Below, piece by piece: positions 17,306 through 26,647 of a stretch of 64,000 bases of DNA. The DNA is from Atopobiaceae bacterium (GTDB taxonomy: Bacteria; Actinomycetota; Coriobacteriia; Coriobacteriales; Atopobiaceae): NCBI GenBank assembly GCA_017545665.1, contig JAFWKQ010000115.1, positions 1-64,000 on the forward strand, in the 5' to 3' direction. The stretch's first letter is position 1; each line of letters starts with the position of its first letter. Below the pieces are notes generated by a model. It did no database searches. It worked only from the letters and a program-made list of their open reading frames with translations, and was not told where the DNA came from. Both the position numbers and the translations under genes were made by a program.

Positions 17306-17695
17306 ATGTCTGCGGAAGCCAAACGTGTGAAGATACTCACTCTAATTGAGCTCTTTTTGGGAGTTGCGCTAGTGGCGCTTGGCATTGTGTTGCTGGTTAC
17401 GGGTGCGAAGAACGCCTCTTCCTACGTCCTTTGCGGCGAAGGGGTGGTCTCTTTGGTATTTGGTGCGCGCGGTGCCCTGATTGCCAACGTGCCCGCTCGC
17501 ATAGGCAAGTTGGTTGCGTTTGGACTGGTGGTCCTTTTGCTTCAGTTGGCCTGTGTGGCTGCGGTTGTGTATTTTACGGGACCAAGCGAGGTGCCTCAGC
17601 AACCCCTGCCTGTTTGCGCGTCGGTTGTGCCTGCGGTCTTTACGCTGATTGCCGTCATACTTGCACGTGGCATGGCAAAACGAGCGGAACGCTAG
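17306..17695 (+). CDS. Small four-helix membrane protein of unknown function
   Basis: This 129-residue protein has four predicted membrane helices (about residues 10-30, 38-58, 66-90 and 103-122) with short loops and a basic C-terminus. No catalytic motif is visible. The ATG is preceded by CGAGG at a suitable distance. It ends one base before the M18 aminopeptidase gene, so the two are probably co-transcribed. I recognise no family. Confidence 0.75.
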   Translation: MSAEAKRVKILTLIELFLGVALVALGIVLLVTGAKNASSYVLCGEGVVSLVFGARGALIANVPARIGKLVAFGLVVLLLQLACVAAVVYFTGPSEVPQQPLPVCASVVPAVFTLIAVILARGMAKRAER

Positions 17696-17696
17696 C

Positions 17697-19052
17697 ATGA
17701 GTCCGGATAGCCCCTATCCCGAAGAAGAGAGGGACCTTGAGCTGGCGCAGTCCCTCTGCGATTTCTTGCAAGAGTGCCCAAGTCCCTACCATACGGCAAG
17801 GGCCTTGGGCTTACGGCTTGAGGCCGCCGGGTTTAGCCGACTGGTGGAGGGCGAACCGTGGTTCATACGGCCGGGAGGGCGGTATTACGTAACCAGAAAC
17901 GGGTCGAGCATCGTTGCCTTCGTGGTGGGTGATGGCGGGGAGAGGCCATACTTCTCTATTGCCGCGTCACATAGCGACTCTCCGACTTTTAAGGTTAAGA
18001 CCGTTCCCGAACTCGCAGGCCCTGGCGACTACGTTCGCCTTAATGTGGAGGGGTACGGCGGCATAATCGAGCGTTCGTGGCTCGATCGGCCGCTGTCACT
18101 CGCGGGGCGCGTAATGGTTGAGAGGGACGGAGAGGCGCGTTGCATGCTATTTGCGCCCGATGAGGACCTTTTGCTCATACCCAGCGTCGCCATCCACCAA
18201 GACCGAAACGTCAACAACGACGGATCCCTTAACCGACAGGTTGACCTCTGTCCTCTCTTTCTTGCCGATGGCAGGTCCAAGGGCAGTTTTGTGGGTATGC
18301 TGGCAAAGAGGCTGGGCGTATCGGATGCCCAAGTGCTCTCGCATGACCTCGTCCTCGTTAACAGGCAGCGCCCTACGGTTTGGGGGAACGCGGAGGAATT
18401 CGTCTCGGGCCCGCGCCTGGACGATTTGCAGTGTGCCTTTGCCTCGCTCGAGGCTTTGCTGCGGGCGCGCGATTCGCAATCTACCAAGGTGCTTGCTTGC
18501 TTTGACAACGAGGAGGTTGGTTCTGGATCCATGCAGGGCGCGCTCTCCACGTTTTTGCCCTCGGTCCTGGAGCGTCTGTGCGAGTCTTTGGGAATGGGGC
18601 GAAGCGAGTATGTGCGAGCAATTTACAACTCGTTCCTCGTGAGCTGTGACAACGCACACGCAGTACACCCCAACCATCCCGAACTGTATGACGACGGTAA
18701 CCGGGCATGGCTCAATCGTGGCGTCGTTATAAAAGAGTCGGCCTCCCAGCGCTATACCACCAACGCCGTGACACGCGCGTTCTTTACGATGATCTGCCGT
18801 CGCGCGGGCGTGCCAACGCAAACGTTCGCCAATCGCAGCGATCAGCCTGGTGGCTCTACGCTCGGGAATCTTCTCATGCGTCAGCTGAGCATGCGTTCGG
18901 TGGACGTGGGTTTGCCCCAGCTCGCCATGCACTCCTCCTACGAGACGGCGGGCGTGTGCGATACCGCTTATATGGTGCGTGCCCTGCGCGAGTTCTACTC
19001 GTCGGATTACTCGTTCGATGCGGACGAGTCCTTCGAAATCGTCAATGGATAG
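17697..19052 (+). CDS. M18 family aminopeptidase (aspartyl aminopeptidase type)
   Basis: This 451-residue cytoplasmic metallo-aminopeptidase removes N-terminal residues, typically acidic ones, using two zinc ions. The motif HSDSP (His92, Asp94), the DNEEVGSGS segment (from Asp270), CDNAHAVHPNHPE and the C-terminal MHSSYETAG histidine are intact. These correspond to the metal and catalytic residues of the PepB/DNPEP fold. The ATG at 17,697 lies one base past the preceding stop. It converges with pfk, with a 20-bp hairpin between them. Confidence 0.93.
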   Translation: MSPDSPYPEEERDLELAQSLCDFLQECPSPYHTARALGLRLEAAGFSRLVEGEPWFIRPGGRYYVTRNGSSIVAFVVGDGGERPYFSIAASHSDSPTFKVKTVPELAGPGDYVRLNVEGYGGIIERSWLDRPLSLAGRVMVERDGEARCMLFAPDEDLLLIPSVAIHQDRNVNNDGSLNRQVDLCPLFLADGRSKGSFVGMLAKRLGVSDAQVLSHDLVLVNRQRPTVWGNAEEFVSGPRLDDLQCAFASLEALLRARDSQSTKVLACFDNEEVGSGSMQGALSTFLPSVLERLCESLGMGRSEYVRAIYNSFLVSCDNAHAVHPNHPELYDDGNRAWLNRGVVIKESASQRYTTNAVTRAFFTMICRRAGVPTQTFANRSDQPGGSTLGNLLMRQLSMRSVDVGLPQLAMHSSYETAGVCDTAYMVRALREFYSSDYSFDADESFEIVNG

Positions 19053-19061
19053 ACCAAAATA

Positions 19062-19113
19062 GGGATAGGCCCCAAGTTGAGATTTCGCAAAACCTCAATT
19101 TGGGGCCTATCCC
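19062..19113. terminator. 20-bp hairpin between convergent genes, repeat-derived
   Basis: Arms 19,062-19,081 and 19,094-19,113 pair with a single G-T wobble. The tip ATTTCGCAAAAC resembles the tip of the hairpin at 56,616. There is no U-tract on either strand, but its position between the convergent M18 and pfk genes suggests a bidirectional terminator. It belongs to the GGCCCCAAG-containing dispersed family. Confidence 0.6.
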
Positions 19114-19137
19114 GATCTTGGGCCTAAAGGCGGTATG

Positions 19138-20211
19138 TTAGTCGCCGAAGTTGATGCCCAAAAGCTTTGCCTGCTTGACGAGCTGACTGTTGGGGTCGAC
19201 GGTCTTCAGACGACCGGCTACGATGTTTAGCGGAACGCGAACAATGTCGCGGTTCTTGTCGGCAACCATGAATCCCCACTCGCCCCTAAGAATGCCGCTG
19301 GCTGCCTCCACACCTACCTGCGTGGCAAACACGCGGTCTGCAGCGCAGGGTGCGCCACCGCGCTGCGTGTGACCGGGAACCGCCACGCGAATCTCGCGAC
19401 CGGTGCGCTCGCCAATCTCGTTGGCAATCTCGTAGGCAACGGAATGACCGCGAGCGGCGACCTTCTTCTGGTACTTCTTCTTGGGAAGCTTCGCGTCCTT
19501 TGCGGAAATGGCGCCTTCGGCGGCAACGATAATGGAGAAGCGGCTGCCGGTGCCGTCTCGGTGATCGATGGTCTCGATGACCTTGTTTATGTCGTAGGGA
19601 ATCTCGGGAATCAGAATTACGTCAGCGCCACCAGCGATGCCAGCGTAGAGGGGGATCCAGCCCACCTTGTGACCCATGATCTCTATGACAAACACACGGC
19701 CGTGAGAACTTGCGGTGGTGTGGATGTCGTCTATGCACTTGGTTGCAATCTCGATGGCAGAGTCAAAGCCAAAGGTGTAGTCGGTGCCCCAGGTATCGTT
19801 GTCGATGGTCTTGGGAAGTGCGATGACGTTGAGACCCTCCTCCGAAAGACGGTTGGCCGTCTTGGTGGAGCCGTTTCCGCCGCCAACGACAAGGCCGTCG
19901 AGCTGCAGCTCCTTGTAGGTCTGCTTCATGGACGCAACCTTATTCAGGCCTTCGGGCGTGGGCTCGTCCAAGTACTTGAAGGGCGTACGGCTCGTGCCGA
20001 GCATGGTGCCGCCCTGCGTAAGAATGCCCTTGAAGTCAAGAGGGGAGAGCTTGCGGTAGTTCCCGTAGATCATGCCGCGATAGCCATCCAGAAATCCGTA
20101 TATTTCCACGGGCCCCTTCTTTTGGGCATAGAGCGTCTTTGCCACTCCGCGCAGCGCCGCGTTGAGCGCTTGGCAGTCGCCACCGCTCGTGAGCATACCA
20201 ATTCTGAGCAT
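19138..20211 (-). CDS. 6-phosphofructokinase, mixed-signature type (ATP or PPi donor unresolved)
   Basis: This 357-residue enzyme phosphorylates fructose 6-phosphate, the key glycolytic step. GIMLTSGGDCQALNAA-like start, PKTIDND and the MGHKVGW substrate loop are typical. Two positions decide the phosphoryl donor in the family. The segment GGGNGS (Asn113, Gly114) keeps the glycine of ATP enzymes but replaces the usual Asp of GGDGS with Asn, while Lys134 in PKTIDND is the residue found in PPi-dependent enzymes. I therefore do not assign pfkA or pfp. The ATG at 20,211 follows GAGGAG. It is divergent from the GGDEF-EAL gene. Confidence 0.9.
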   Translation of the reverse strand: MLRIGMLTSGGDCQALNAALRGVAKTLYAQKKGPVEIYGFLDGYRGMIYGNYRKLSPLDFKGILTQGGTMLGTSRTPFKYLDEPTPEGLNKVASMKQTYKELQLDGLVVGGGNGSTKTANRLSEEGLNVIALPKTIDNDTWGTDYTFGFDSAIEIATKCIDDIHTTASSHGRVFVIEIMGHKVGWIPLYAGIAGGADVILIPEIPYDINKVIETIDHRDGTGSRFSIIVAAEGAISAKDAKLPKKKYQKKVAARGHSVAYEIANEIGERTGREIRVAVPGHTQRGGAPCAADRVFATQVGVEAASGILRGEWGFMVADKNRDIVRVPLNIVAGRLKTVDPNSQLVKQAKLLGINFGD

Positions 20212-20385
20212 ATGAGCTCCTCTCGTACATACAATAAGAACAGACCATTGGATTCTCGCACAAGCGATTCGGCGTATAAAGTCGAATGCATCAATTGTTA
20301 CATATGACTTTTGTGGAGTGCGATTGGCGTGCAAGTAGCAACGTCTGCCGAGCAAAAAATACCGAAAAAGCGAAGCGCTGTCATC

Positions 20386-20409
20386 TTACTTGATTAAGTA
20401 AACTACAAT
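20386..20409 (+). promoter_or_regulatory. Palindrome overlapping the probable promoter of the GGDEF-EAL gene
   Basis: TTACTTGATTAAGTAA (20,386-20,401) is a near-perfect 16-bp palindrome directly before a -10-like TACAAT (20,404-20,409), 34 bases upstream of the start. Its placement in the core promoter suggests an operator; the binding protein is unknown. Confidence 0.4.
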
Positions 20410-20442
20410 GGCGCGGTAAAATGATGATGATTCGAGGAAGGC

Positions 20443-22851
20443 ATGTTTGAGCACATCGTAGTACCCGAGCTTGCAAACTCCAACACATCCGTACTGGTGG
20501 AAGCGTTTCGTGAGGCTATGTCTGCGTCAAGTCCTGCCGCAGGTACGCAGGCGCTCATGGCGTCACTTGGCCAACTCTTCAAGGCGAAGCGCGCCTATAT
20601 TTACGAGCTCCCACCAGAGGGCACTGAGTTCGTGTGCACCTGCGAGTGGTGTGCTCCGGGTGTGGAGCCAATGGCAGACGTGACTCACGGCCTTACCATG
20701 AACATGGCGTCTCGCTGGTTTAGCGACGGTGAGGAGCGCTCGCTGCTTGCCATACGCGACTTGGAGCAGTTCGCAAAGGTAAGTCCAGAATACGCTGCGC
20801 TCTTCTTACCACGCGCCATGAAGACTCAGATACTGGGCAAGCTCATGCGCGGCAACCGACCCATGGGCACCTTGGGATTCGACGATTCCGATCCGCAGAT
20901 GTTCGATATGATCTGCGAGCTCATGTACCCCATTTGCGCGTTTGCCACCTCCACCGTAAACACACGCAACCTTTTGGGTCGCATGCGCTCGGTGGGTGTG
21001 GTTGACAAGCTCACGGGTGCCGGTACGCGTATGGCCTTCTACCAAAATGCCGAGCGTCTTCCCGCCGACATTCCCGTTGGCATGGCATATCTGGACATTG
21101 CGGGACTCCAGGGCATAAACGACGTGCGTGGCCATGCGGCAGGAGACGAGCTTCTTGTTGCAATACGCCAGATACTCATTTCCGAATTCCATGACGACCA
21201 GGTCTTTCGCATGGGTGGCGACGAGTTCCTGGTGGTGGTCTCGGGGACGGAGGAGCAGCCGTTTTGGGATGCGATGGCGCGAATCAAGATGCGCCTTTCC
21301 GACCTTTCCACCTACGTGGCCGTAGGCATTGGCTGGCAGAACAAGCTTGGCAACGAATACGATGCGTTGGTGCGCCATGTATGGCTTGAGTGCACTAACG
21401 CCAAACGCGAGTGGGAGCGGCGGGGCGGAAAACGCCTCGGATCCGATTCGGACGATCTGGATTTCGTACGCGTTGGCAAGAGCGGTGTAGCCATGGGCGA
21501 TGGCATGGGCCATCTGGATTTGCCGTGCTATCGCAACGACGAGTTCTTCCGAAGGGCAAACATATGGTCCAACCATGTTGAGACCGATCGCATTTGCATG
21601 ATTGCCTTCGACATTAACTACTTCAAACTTTACAACGACATGTTCGGGCGTGATGCTGGCGATGCCTTGCTGGAGAACTACGCTAACGGTGTGGCCAAGA
21701 TCGCCGGCCAGCGCCATGGCGTGGCTGGCTACTTGGGCGGCGACAACTTTGCCATCGTGTTGCCAGTGCATGAGGGCTCGGAGGAGCAGGCCATCCGGCA
21801 GCTTGTGGAGTTCGAGCTGGGAAAGTACGACGTCGCGGAGGGCTTTGCGCCTTCTGCCGGCATCGTGGTGACGAGCGATCTGGAAGTGGGCATGACGATT
21901 TTGTACGATCGAGCGCTCGTTGCCATGCAGGAGGTAAAGGGAAGCTACACCAACCACATAGCCTTCTACGACGAGGGTCGCTATGAGCGCGAGCGACAGA
22001 ACCAGCTGTTGCTCATTCAGGCTCAGGAGGCGCTTACGCGCAGCGAGTTTACCTTCTTCCTCCAACCCAAGGTGGACATCATCACCAACAAGGTGGTGTC
22101 GGCGGAGGCGTTGGTGCGCTGGTTCCATAACGGCGAGATCGTTCCGCCCTATAAGTTTGTGGGGCTCATGGAGCGCTCTGGCTACATATTCGCCCTAGAT
22201 CGCTACGTGTGGGAATCGGTGTGCGCGTGGCAACGCTCCCTCATCGACCGTGGCATCAGCCCCGTGCCGGTGTCGGTTAACGTAAGCCGTGTTGACTTCT
22301 ACTTCACCGATCTGGCAGATCACTTTAACGCCTTGGTCAAACGCTATGACTTGCCTCCGCGTCTGGTAGGGGTGGAGGTTACCGAGAGTGCCTATTCCAA
22401 GGATGCCGAGCTCATAACCGACGTGATTCATCGTATGCAGGAGTCCGGCTTCCTCGTGTTCATGGACGACTTTGGCAGTGGGTACTCCTCGCTCAACATG
22501 CTTCGTTCGGTGGCGGTGGACGTACTCAAGATGGACAAGGGCTTTATTGACAACGCCGACATACGCAACGGCTCAGACGCCATCATAGAGAATGTCATAA
22601 AGATGGCCCACATGATGGGTTTGCCCGTAATATCGGAGGGCGTGGAAACCGAGGAACAGCGTGACTCGCTGCGTTCCATGGACTGCGACTACGTGCAGGG
22701 TTACTACTACTACAAGCCCATGCCCAAAGAGGAGTTCGAGAAGCTCCTGCAAGATACGGGCGTCATAGAGCTGCACCATACCGACAACATGATTCTGGCG
22801 CTCAATTCCAACGTGGACCACGACGATGAAAACGCGCGTGCTGTCTCGTAG
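20443..22851 (+). CDS. Cyclic di-GMP turnover protein: GAF-like + GGDEF + degenerate GGDEF + EAL
   Basis: This 802-residue soluble protein has an N-terminal GAF-like region (about 1-180) and a first GGDEF domain with intact GGDEF (258-262). A second GGDEF-like domain follows in which the motif is GGDNF (432-436), probably non-catalytic or regulatory. The EAL domain (about 530-775) has all key residues: EAL at 555, the EVTES Glu, DDFGSGYSS, the LKMDK lysine, SEGVET and the final QGYYY. It could both make and degrade c-di-GMP. No membrane segment is seen. A start ATG follows GAGGAAGG. Confidence 0.9.
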   Translation: MFEHIVVPELANSNTSVLVEAFREAMSASSPAAGTQALMASLGQLFKAKRAYIYELPPEGTEFVCTCEWCAPGVEPMADVTHGLTMNMASRWFSDGEERSLLAIRDLEQFAKVSPEYAALFLPRAMKTQILGKLMRGNRPMGTLGFDDSDPQMFDMICELMYPICAFATSTVNTRNLLGRMRSVGVVDKLTGAGTRMAFYQNAERLPADIPVGMAYLDIAGLQGINDVRGHAAGDELLVAIRQILISEFHDDQVFRMGGDEFLVVVSGTEEQPFWDAMARIKMRLSDLSTYVAVGIGWQNKLGNEYDALVRHVWLECTNAKREWERRGGKRLGSDSDDLDFVRVGKSGVAMGDGMGHLDLPCYRNDEFFRRANIWSNHVETDRICMIAFDINYFKLYNDMFGRDAGDALLENYANGVAKIAGQRHGVAGYLGGDNFAIVLPVHEGSEEQAIRQLVEFELGKYDVAEGFAPSAGIVVTSDLEVGMTILYDRALVAMQEVKGSYTNHIAFYDEGRYERERQNQLLLIQAQEALTRSEFTFFLQPKVDIITNKVVSAEALVRWFHNGEIVPPYKFVGLMERSGYIFALDRYVWESVCAWQRSLIDRGISPVPVSVNVSRVDFYFTDLADHFNALVKRYDLPPRLVGVEVTESAYSKDAELITDVIHRMQESGFLVFMDDFGSGYSSLNMLRSVAVDVLKMDKGFIDNADIRNGSDAIIENVIKMAHMMGLPVISEGVETEEQRDSLRSMDCDYVQGYYYYKPMPKEEFEKLLQDTGVIELHHTDNMILALNSNVDHDDENARAVS

Positions 22852-22853
22852 CT

Positions 22854-22880
22854 AGGCAAAGGGGATACTCCCCATTGCTT
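22854..22880. repeat. Short GGGGA-tip hairpin between convergent genes
   Basis: AGGCAAAGGGG and CCCCATTGCTT pair with two mismatches around ATA-CT. The same unit occurs at 38,680-38,708 and 41,930-41,958, and as an inverted dimer at 60,095-60,162. It lies just after the stop of the GGDEF-EAL gene and before the 3' end of rlmKL. Confidence 0.7.
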
Positions 22881-22885
22881 AGCCA

Positions 22886-25141
22886 CTACCTTCGCTCAAG
22901 CATCGCTATGCGCGTGACATCGCGCGAGCGCTCGAAGTCGGGTGGAAGCATTTGCGTGCTCATGTCATGTGCCTGCATGCCGAGGGCTCCGATTTCGTGG
23001 ATGCGTAGCTTTACCTGAGGGTCTGGGCACACGAATACCAGCATGCCCTTAGGCGCGATCAGCTTGCTTGCCAATGAGAGCAGCCCAACGTGGTCGCGCG
23101 AGCAGTCCCATTCGCTACCTCCGGCGTCCTTAGCGCCGCGCCATTCGGGGGCCACGCAAAGGACAAGGTCGTAGGCTCGCCGTGCCGCAATCTCGTGGCC
23201 GATCCATTTTCGGGGATCGTCGCACACGGTTTTGCAAGCCTTCGCTGCTGCCCCATTCTGGCGAATGAGCGGCTGTGCCTCCTTGAGGTGGCGTGGCGAT
23301 GCGTCCACAAGGGTGCAGCCCGTCGCATTTGCCAAGGCAGCACGCACGAGAAGCGGGGCCGTGGGCGAAAAGAGGCCCGCCACGCGCTTGTGGCTTGCGT
23401 GCTGAGCCACGAACTGACGGAGCTCGCGCTGATCAAGGGGCAACGTTTGGTCGGGTCGCGAGAGGTCTATGGTAGCGACGAGCCCGTCCTCGCGCACGCG
23501 CACGTACATGCGGCTCTCCTCGCTTGATTGGGTGTGACCTGCTTCCTTGCTCTGCCAGGGGCAAACGAGCACATGATCCAAGGGAATGCCCAGAATCGCT
23601 GCCGCAAGGGAGGAGCCATCCGCCATCCTCTGCATTGCCAATTGGGAATCGATGGCGCGGGAACGGCGATGTTCCGCGATGCGCACGTAGCGAAGCTCGT
23701 TTTCCTCGCCCTTGTCAATTGACGTGTACAGGTCGAGCGAGAAGGCGTATTCGGGCAGGTCGGCATCGTAGATGCGATAGCTTTCCACACCGCTCTTTCG
23801 CGCCCATCGTGCCCTGTCACGCGCAACCTTGCGAAGGCGTGCGGCAAACTGGGCGCTGTTGGGAAGGGCGATGGGAACGCTCTGGCGCACGCCATCAAGC
23901 GAGACAAGTTCGTGAGCGCGATGCGGCTCCGTTGTGTCGTAGACGCGAATCCAGGTGGGTATGGGGCCGTTGTAGCAGGAGACGCAAGTGGACGGCAGAC
24001 GGCCGAGCGAAGAGTCTATGCCTGCGTCGGGAGTAATGACGCAAATGCGCCAGCCGTTCGGCAGTGCCTGTGCGGCCTCGGCAAGCGATGCGTAGGCCTG
24101 GTGAAGCGTGGTGGGGGAGAGCAGACGTATTCCATAGGGTGGGTTTGTGGCCATGAGCCCCGAGCCTTGCGCCCACGCACCGCGCAGGTGTTTGCCCAAG
24201 TTGCAGGCATCGTCCGCGAAGAATCGAACCCAATTGCCCACACCGGCGCGCTGGGCGTTTTGGCGTGCCAGCTCCAAAACACCTTTGTCTATGTCTGACG
24301 CGGCGATGCGTGGCGCACCTTCGGGGGAGCGAACGGCGGCATGGGCGTCCCGCAGCACCTCGTCCCAAAGGTTTTGGTTGTGCTGCGACCATCCGAGAAA
24401 GCCCCAGCGCTCGCGCAAGAGGCCGGGAGCCGTATGAGAGGCGATGAGCGCCGCCTCGATGGCCAACGTGCCTGAGCCACAAAGGGGGTCCACGAAAGCG
24501 GCGTCCTCATCCGTGAGTGCATCCCATCCGGCGAGTAGGAGCATGCCTGCCGCAAGCGTCTCCTTAAGGGGTGCGGCGCTTTGCTCCCCGTCAATCCTGT
24601 ATCCCCTGCGATGGAGTGACTCTCCCGAGAGGTTGAGGTAGAGGGTGGCCTTTTGCTCGTGCAATGCCACGTTTATGGCAACGGTTGGGTTGTGCGTGTT
24701 TACGTTCGGGCGCTGCCCGTACGTTTTGCGAAGACAATCGCAAAGCGCGTCCTTAACCTTGAGCGCGGTAAACTTGGTGTTTCTGAGGCTCTTGTTGGTG
24801 CCATGCGCCTCAACCGCAATAGTGGCGCCCATAGGGATGTGTTGCCCCCACGGGATGCGGCTGCATCCGTGGTAGAGCTCGTTTGCGTCACGTGCCTCCA
24901 CGCGGGCGATTACGAGCTGAACCCTTGTGGCGACTCTGCTCCACAAACAGGCCACGTAGGCATCGCGCTGGCTTCCGAAAAAGCTCACTCCGCCCTTGAG
25001 CGGGCGTACCCTTGCGAGGCCAAGGTCTTTGAGCTCTTGCGCACAGACTTTCTCAAAACCTGCGGCACAGCGTGCGAAAAGTTCGAGCGTCTTGCCGTTG
25101 GACGCCGCGCGCCCTTTTGCGTTGCGAGGCTTGGTGCCCAT
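22886..25141 (-). CDS. rlmL: 23S rRNA (guanine-2445-N2 / guanine-2069-N7) methyltransferase RlmKL, second half divergent
   Basis: This 751-residue protein has the fused RlmKL layout. A THUMP domain (about 40-165) is followed by a methyltransferase domain with a SAM loop (VDPLCGSGTLAIEAALIA) and the NPPYG catalytic motif, which methylates N2 of G2445. The second methyltransferase domain (about 590-751) aligns with RlmK (LFSPTAPLLVRAAL... LVDASPRHLKEA) but its SAM motif lacks the glycines of the usual YTGGFS and no clear target-base motif remains. I infer that only the first activity is secure. It is followed on the same strand by no other gene; nagZ lies 19 bases upstream of its start. Confidence 0.85.
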   Translation of the reverse strand: MGTKPRNAKGRAASNGKTLELFARCAAGFEKVCAQELKDLGLARVRPLKGGVSFFGSQRDAYVACLWSRVATRVQLVIARVEARDANELYHGCSRIPWGQHIPMGATIAVEAHGTNKSLRNTKFTALKVKDALCDCLRKTYGQRPNVNTHNPTVAINVALHEQKATLYLNLSGESLHRRGYRIDGEQSAAPLKETLAAGMLLLAGWDALTDEDAAFVDPLCGSGTLAIEAALIASHTAPGLLRERWGFLGWSQHNQNLWDEVLRDAHAAVRSPEGAPRIAASDIDKGVLELARQNAQRAGVGNWVRFFADDACNLGKHLRGAWAQGSGLMATNPPYGIRLLSPTTLHQAYASLAEAAQALPNGWRICVITPDAGIDSSLGRLPSTCVSCYNGPIPTWIRVYDTTEPHRAHELVSLDGVRQSVPIALPNSAQFAARLRKVARDRARWARKSGVESYRIYDADLPEYAFSLDLYTSIDKGEENELRYVRIAEHRRSRAIDSQLAMQRMADGSSLAAAILGIPLDHVLVCPWQSKEAGHTQSSEESRMYVRVREDGLVATIDLSRPDQTLPLDQRELRQFVAQHASHKRVAGLFSPTAPLLVRAALANATGCTLVDASPRHLKEAQPLIRQNGAAAKACKTVCDDPRKWIGHEIAARRAYDLVLCVAPEWRGAKDAGGSEWDCSRDHVGLLSLASKLIAPKGMLVFVCPDPQVKLRIHEIGALGMQAHDMSTQMLPPDFERSRDVTRIAMLERR

Positions 25142-25160
25142 AGAGTGCCACTTCCCTTTG

Positions 25161-26459
25161 CTATGCGCCTATGGCGAGCTTCGCCCCAACGATTCGGCGC
25201 AACGATTCGTCAATGCGCTCTTCGGATATGCTGCCTTGCTTTGCGGCTTCCAAGAGTCCTTGGTAGGCCTTTTTAAAATCCTTAGGCATGAGGATAAGAT
25301 CGGCGCCTGCCTGAATGGCACGCACGCCTTGCTCGTTGCTGTCGCATGCCATTGTGGCGGCTTCCATCTCCAAAGAATCCGTGATAACAATGCCTTTGTA
25401 ACCCAACTGCTCTCGGAGCATCCCTTGGATGATTGCGGGACTGAGCGAGGCGGGTAAGCCGCCCTCCACCTCCAAGCAGGACAGGTGGCCCACCATGATC
25501 ATGGGAGCGTTGGCTTCTATTGCCGCCTTAAAGGGGGCGGCGGGTCCGTCCAGGATCTGCTCGGAGGAGAGGTGCGAGTAGATGCGTTCGCTATGGGAAT
25601 CGCCTTCGGCATCGCCAATTCCCGGGAAGTGCTTGACGCAGGGTATTACGTTCGCGCGCGTGAAGGCCTCCAACTGTGCCAGTACCATGGGCGTGACCTC
25701 ATCGGTTGAGCTGCCAAAGGATCGCTTTGCCATTACGGAGCTGTCGTTCGTCACGATGTCCGCCACGGGGGCGAAGTCTACGTTGAATCCAAGCTCCTTA
25801 AGATAGGTGCCCATGGTAAAGGCGGCGTCACGTGCCTTTTCGGGGTCCTTGGTGGCGCCAATGTCCTTTGCGTCTCCGACGTTGGGCGCGTCAAAATTGC
25901 TGTTGTCAGCCACGCGCACTACCGTGCCGCCCTCCTCGTCTATGCAGGTGAACAGGGGGATGCCACAGGCATCCTTGGTGTAGTTCTTGGAGTTTCTTAG
26001 CATCTCCGTCGTCTGCTTGGGATCTTGCAGATTCTCGGCAAAGTAGCAGATGCCACCGACGGGATACTTGGTAAGTGCCTCGCGTGTGGCGTCTCCGGCT
26101 GCCACGGCAACACCGACGTCGGTTAGGGCTTCGGGCTTTACCACGAAGAGCTGTGCCACCTTTTGCTCCAAGGTGAGCTCGGATATTATGCGCTCAACAC
26201 GTGGATTGCGTCCGGCAATCTCCGCCTCTTTTGCGCGCTGGCGCTCTTCCTCTTCCTGTGCGATGCGTTGCTGCTCTGCGGATTCGTTGAGGTTGCGCCA
26301 CAGGGCAAAGCCACCGACGCTCAATAATGCAATAAGTAAGAAGACGATGATGGTCTTTGGCTTGGGTAGGCGTCCGCGCGCGGATGGCGAGCCGGGTTGG
26401 TTTGGCCCGCCGGTTCGTTTGTGTGGCTTGTTTTGCGCGGTATCGTTGTGCGTAGACAT
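25161..26459 (-). CDS. Beta-N-acetylhexosaminidase (glycoside hydrolase family 3, NagZ-like), membrane-anchored
   Basis: This 432-residue enzyme probably removes N-acetylglucosamine from cell-wall fragments. A basic N-terminus and one membrane helix (about 35-55) are followed by a Glu/Arg-rich linker, then the GH3 barrel. The conserved KHFPGIGDAEGDSH loop (with the family His general acid/base) and the nucleophile in ITDSLEMEA are present. The ATG at 26,459 has GGACGGAG upstream. The anchored form implies action outside the cell, on turned-over peptidoglycan. It may be co-transcribed with rlmKL, 19 bases downstream. Confidence 0.88.
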   Translation of the reverse strand: MSTHNDTAQNKPHKRTGGPNQPGSPSARGRLPKPKTIIVFLLIALLSVGGFALWRNLNESAEQQRIAQEEEERQRAKEAEIAGRNPRVERIISELTLEQKVAQLFVVKPEALTDVGVAVAAGDATREALTKYPVGGICYFAENLQDPKQTTEMLRNSKNYTKDACGIPLFTCIDEEGGTVVRVADNSNFDAPNVGDAKDIGATKDPEKARDAAFTMGTYLKELGFNVDFAPVADIVTNDSSVMAKRSFGSSTDEVTPMVLAQLEAFTRANVIPCVKHFPGIGDAEGDSHSERIYSHLSSEQILDGPAAPFKAAIEANAPMIMVGHLSCLEVEGGLPASLSPAIIQGMLREQLGYKGIVITDSLEMEAATMACDSNEQGVRAIQAGADLILMPKDFKKAYQGLLEAAKQGSISEERIDESLRRIVGAKLAIGA

Positions 26460-26647
26460 GTACGCTCCGTCCTTTGCTCGGAAAACTGCGCGTGGCGCTC
26501 CTCTTGTTGTGAGCGTAAGAGTATAGACTGTAACCACTAGTGTAACGCAGAGGACACAAAGAAACCCTTTACGGCACAGGTTGCATATTGTCGTGGTACA
26601 ATGCAGCCCAATGTGTACTCTTTACTGCAATCCATTAAGGAGAGGTC

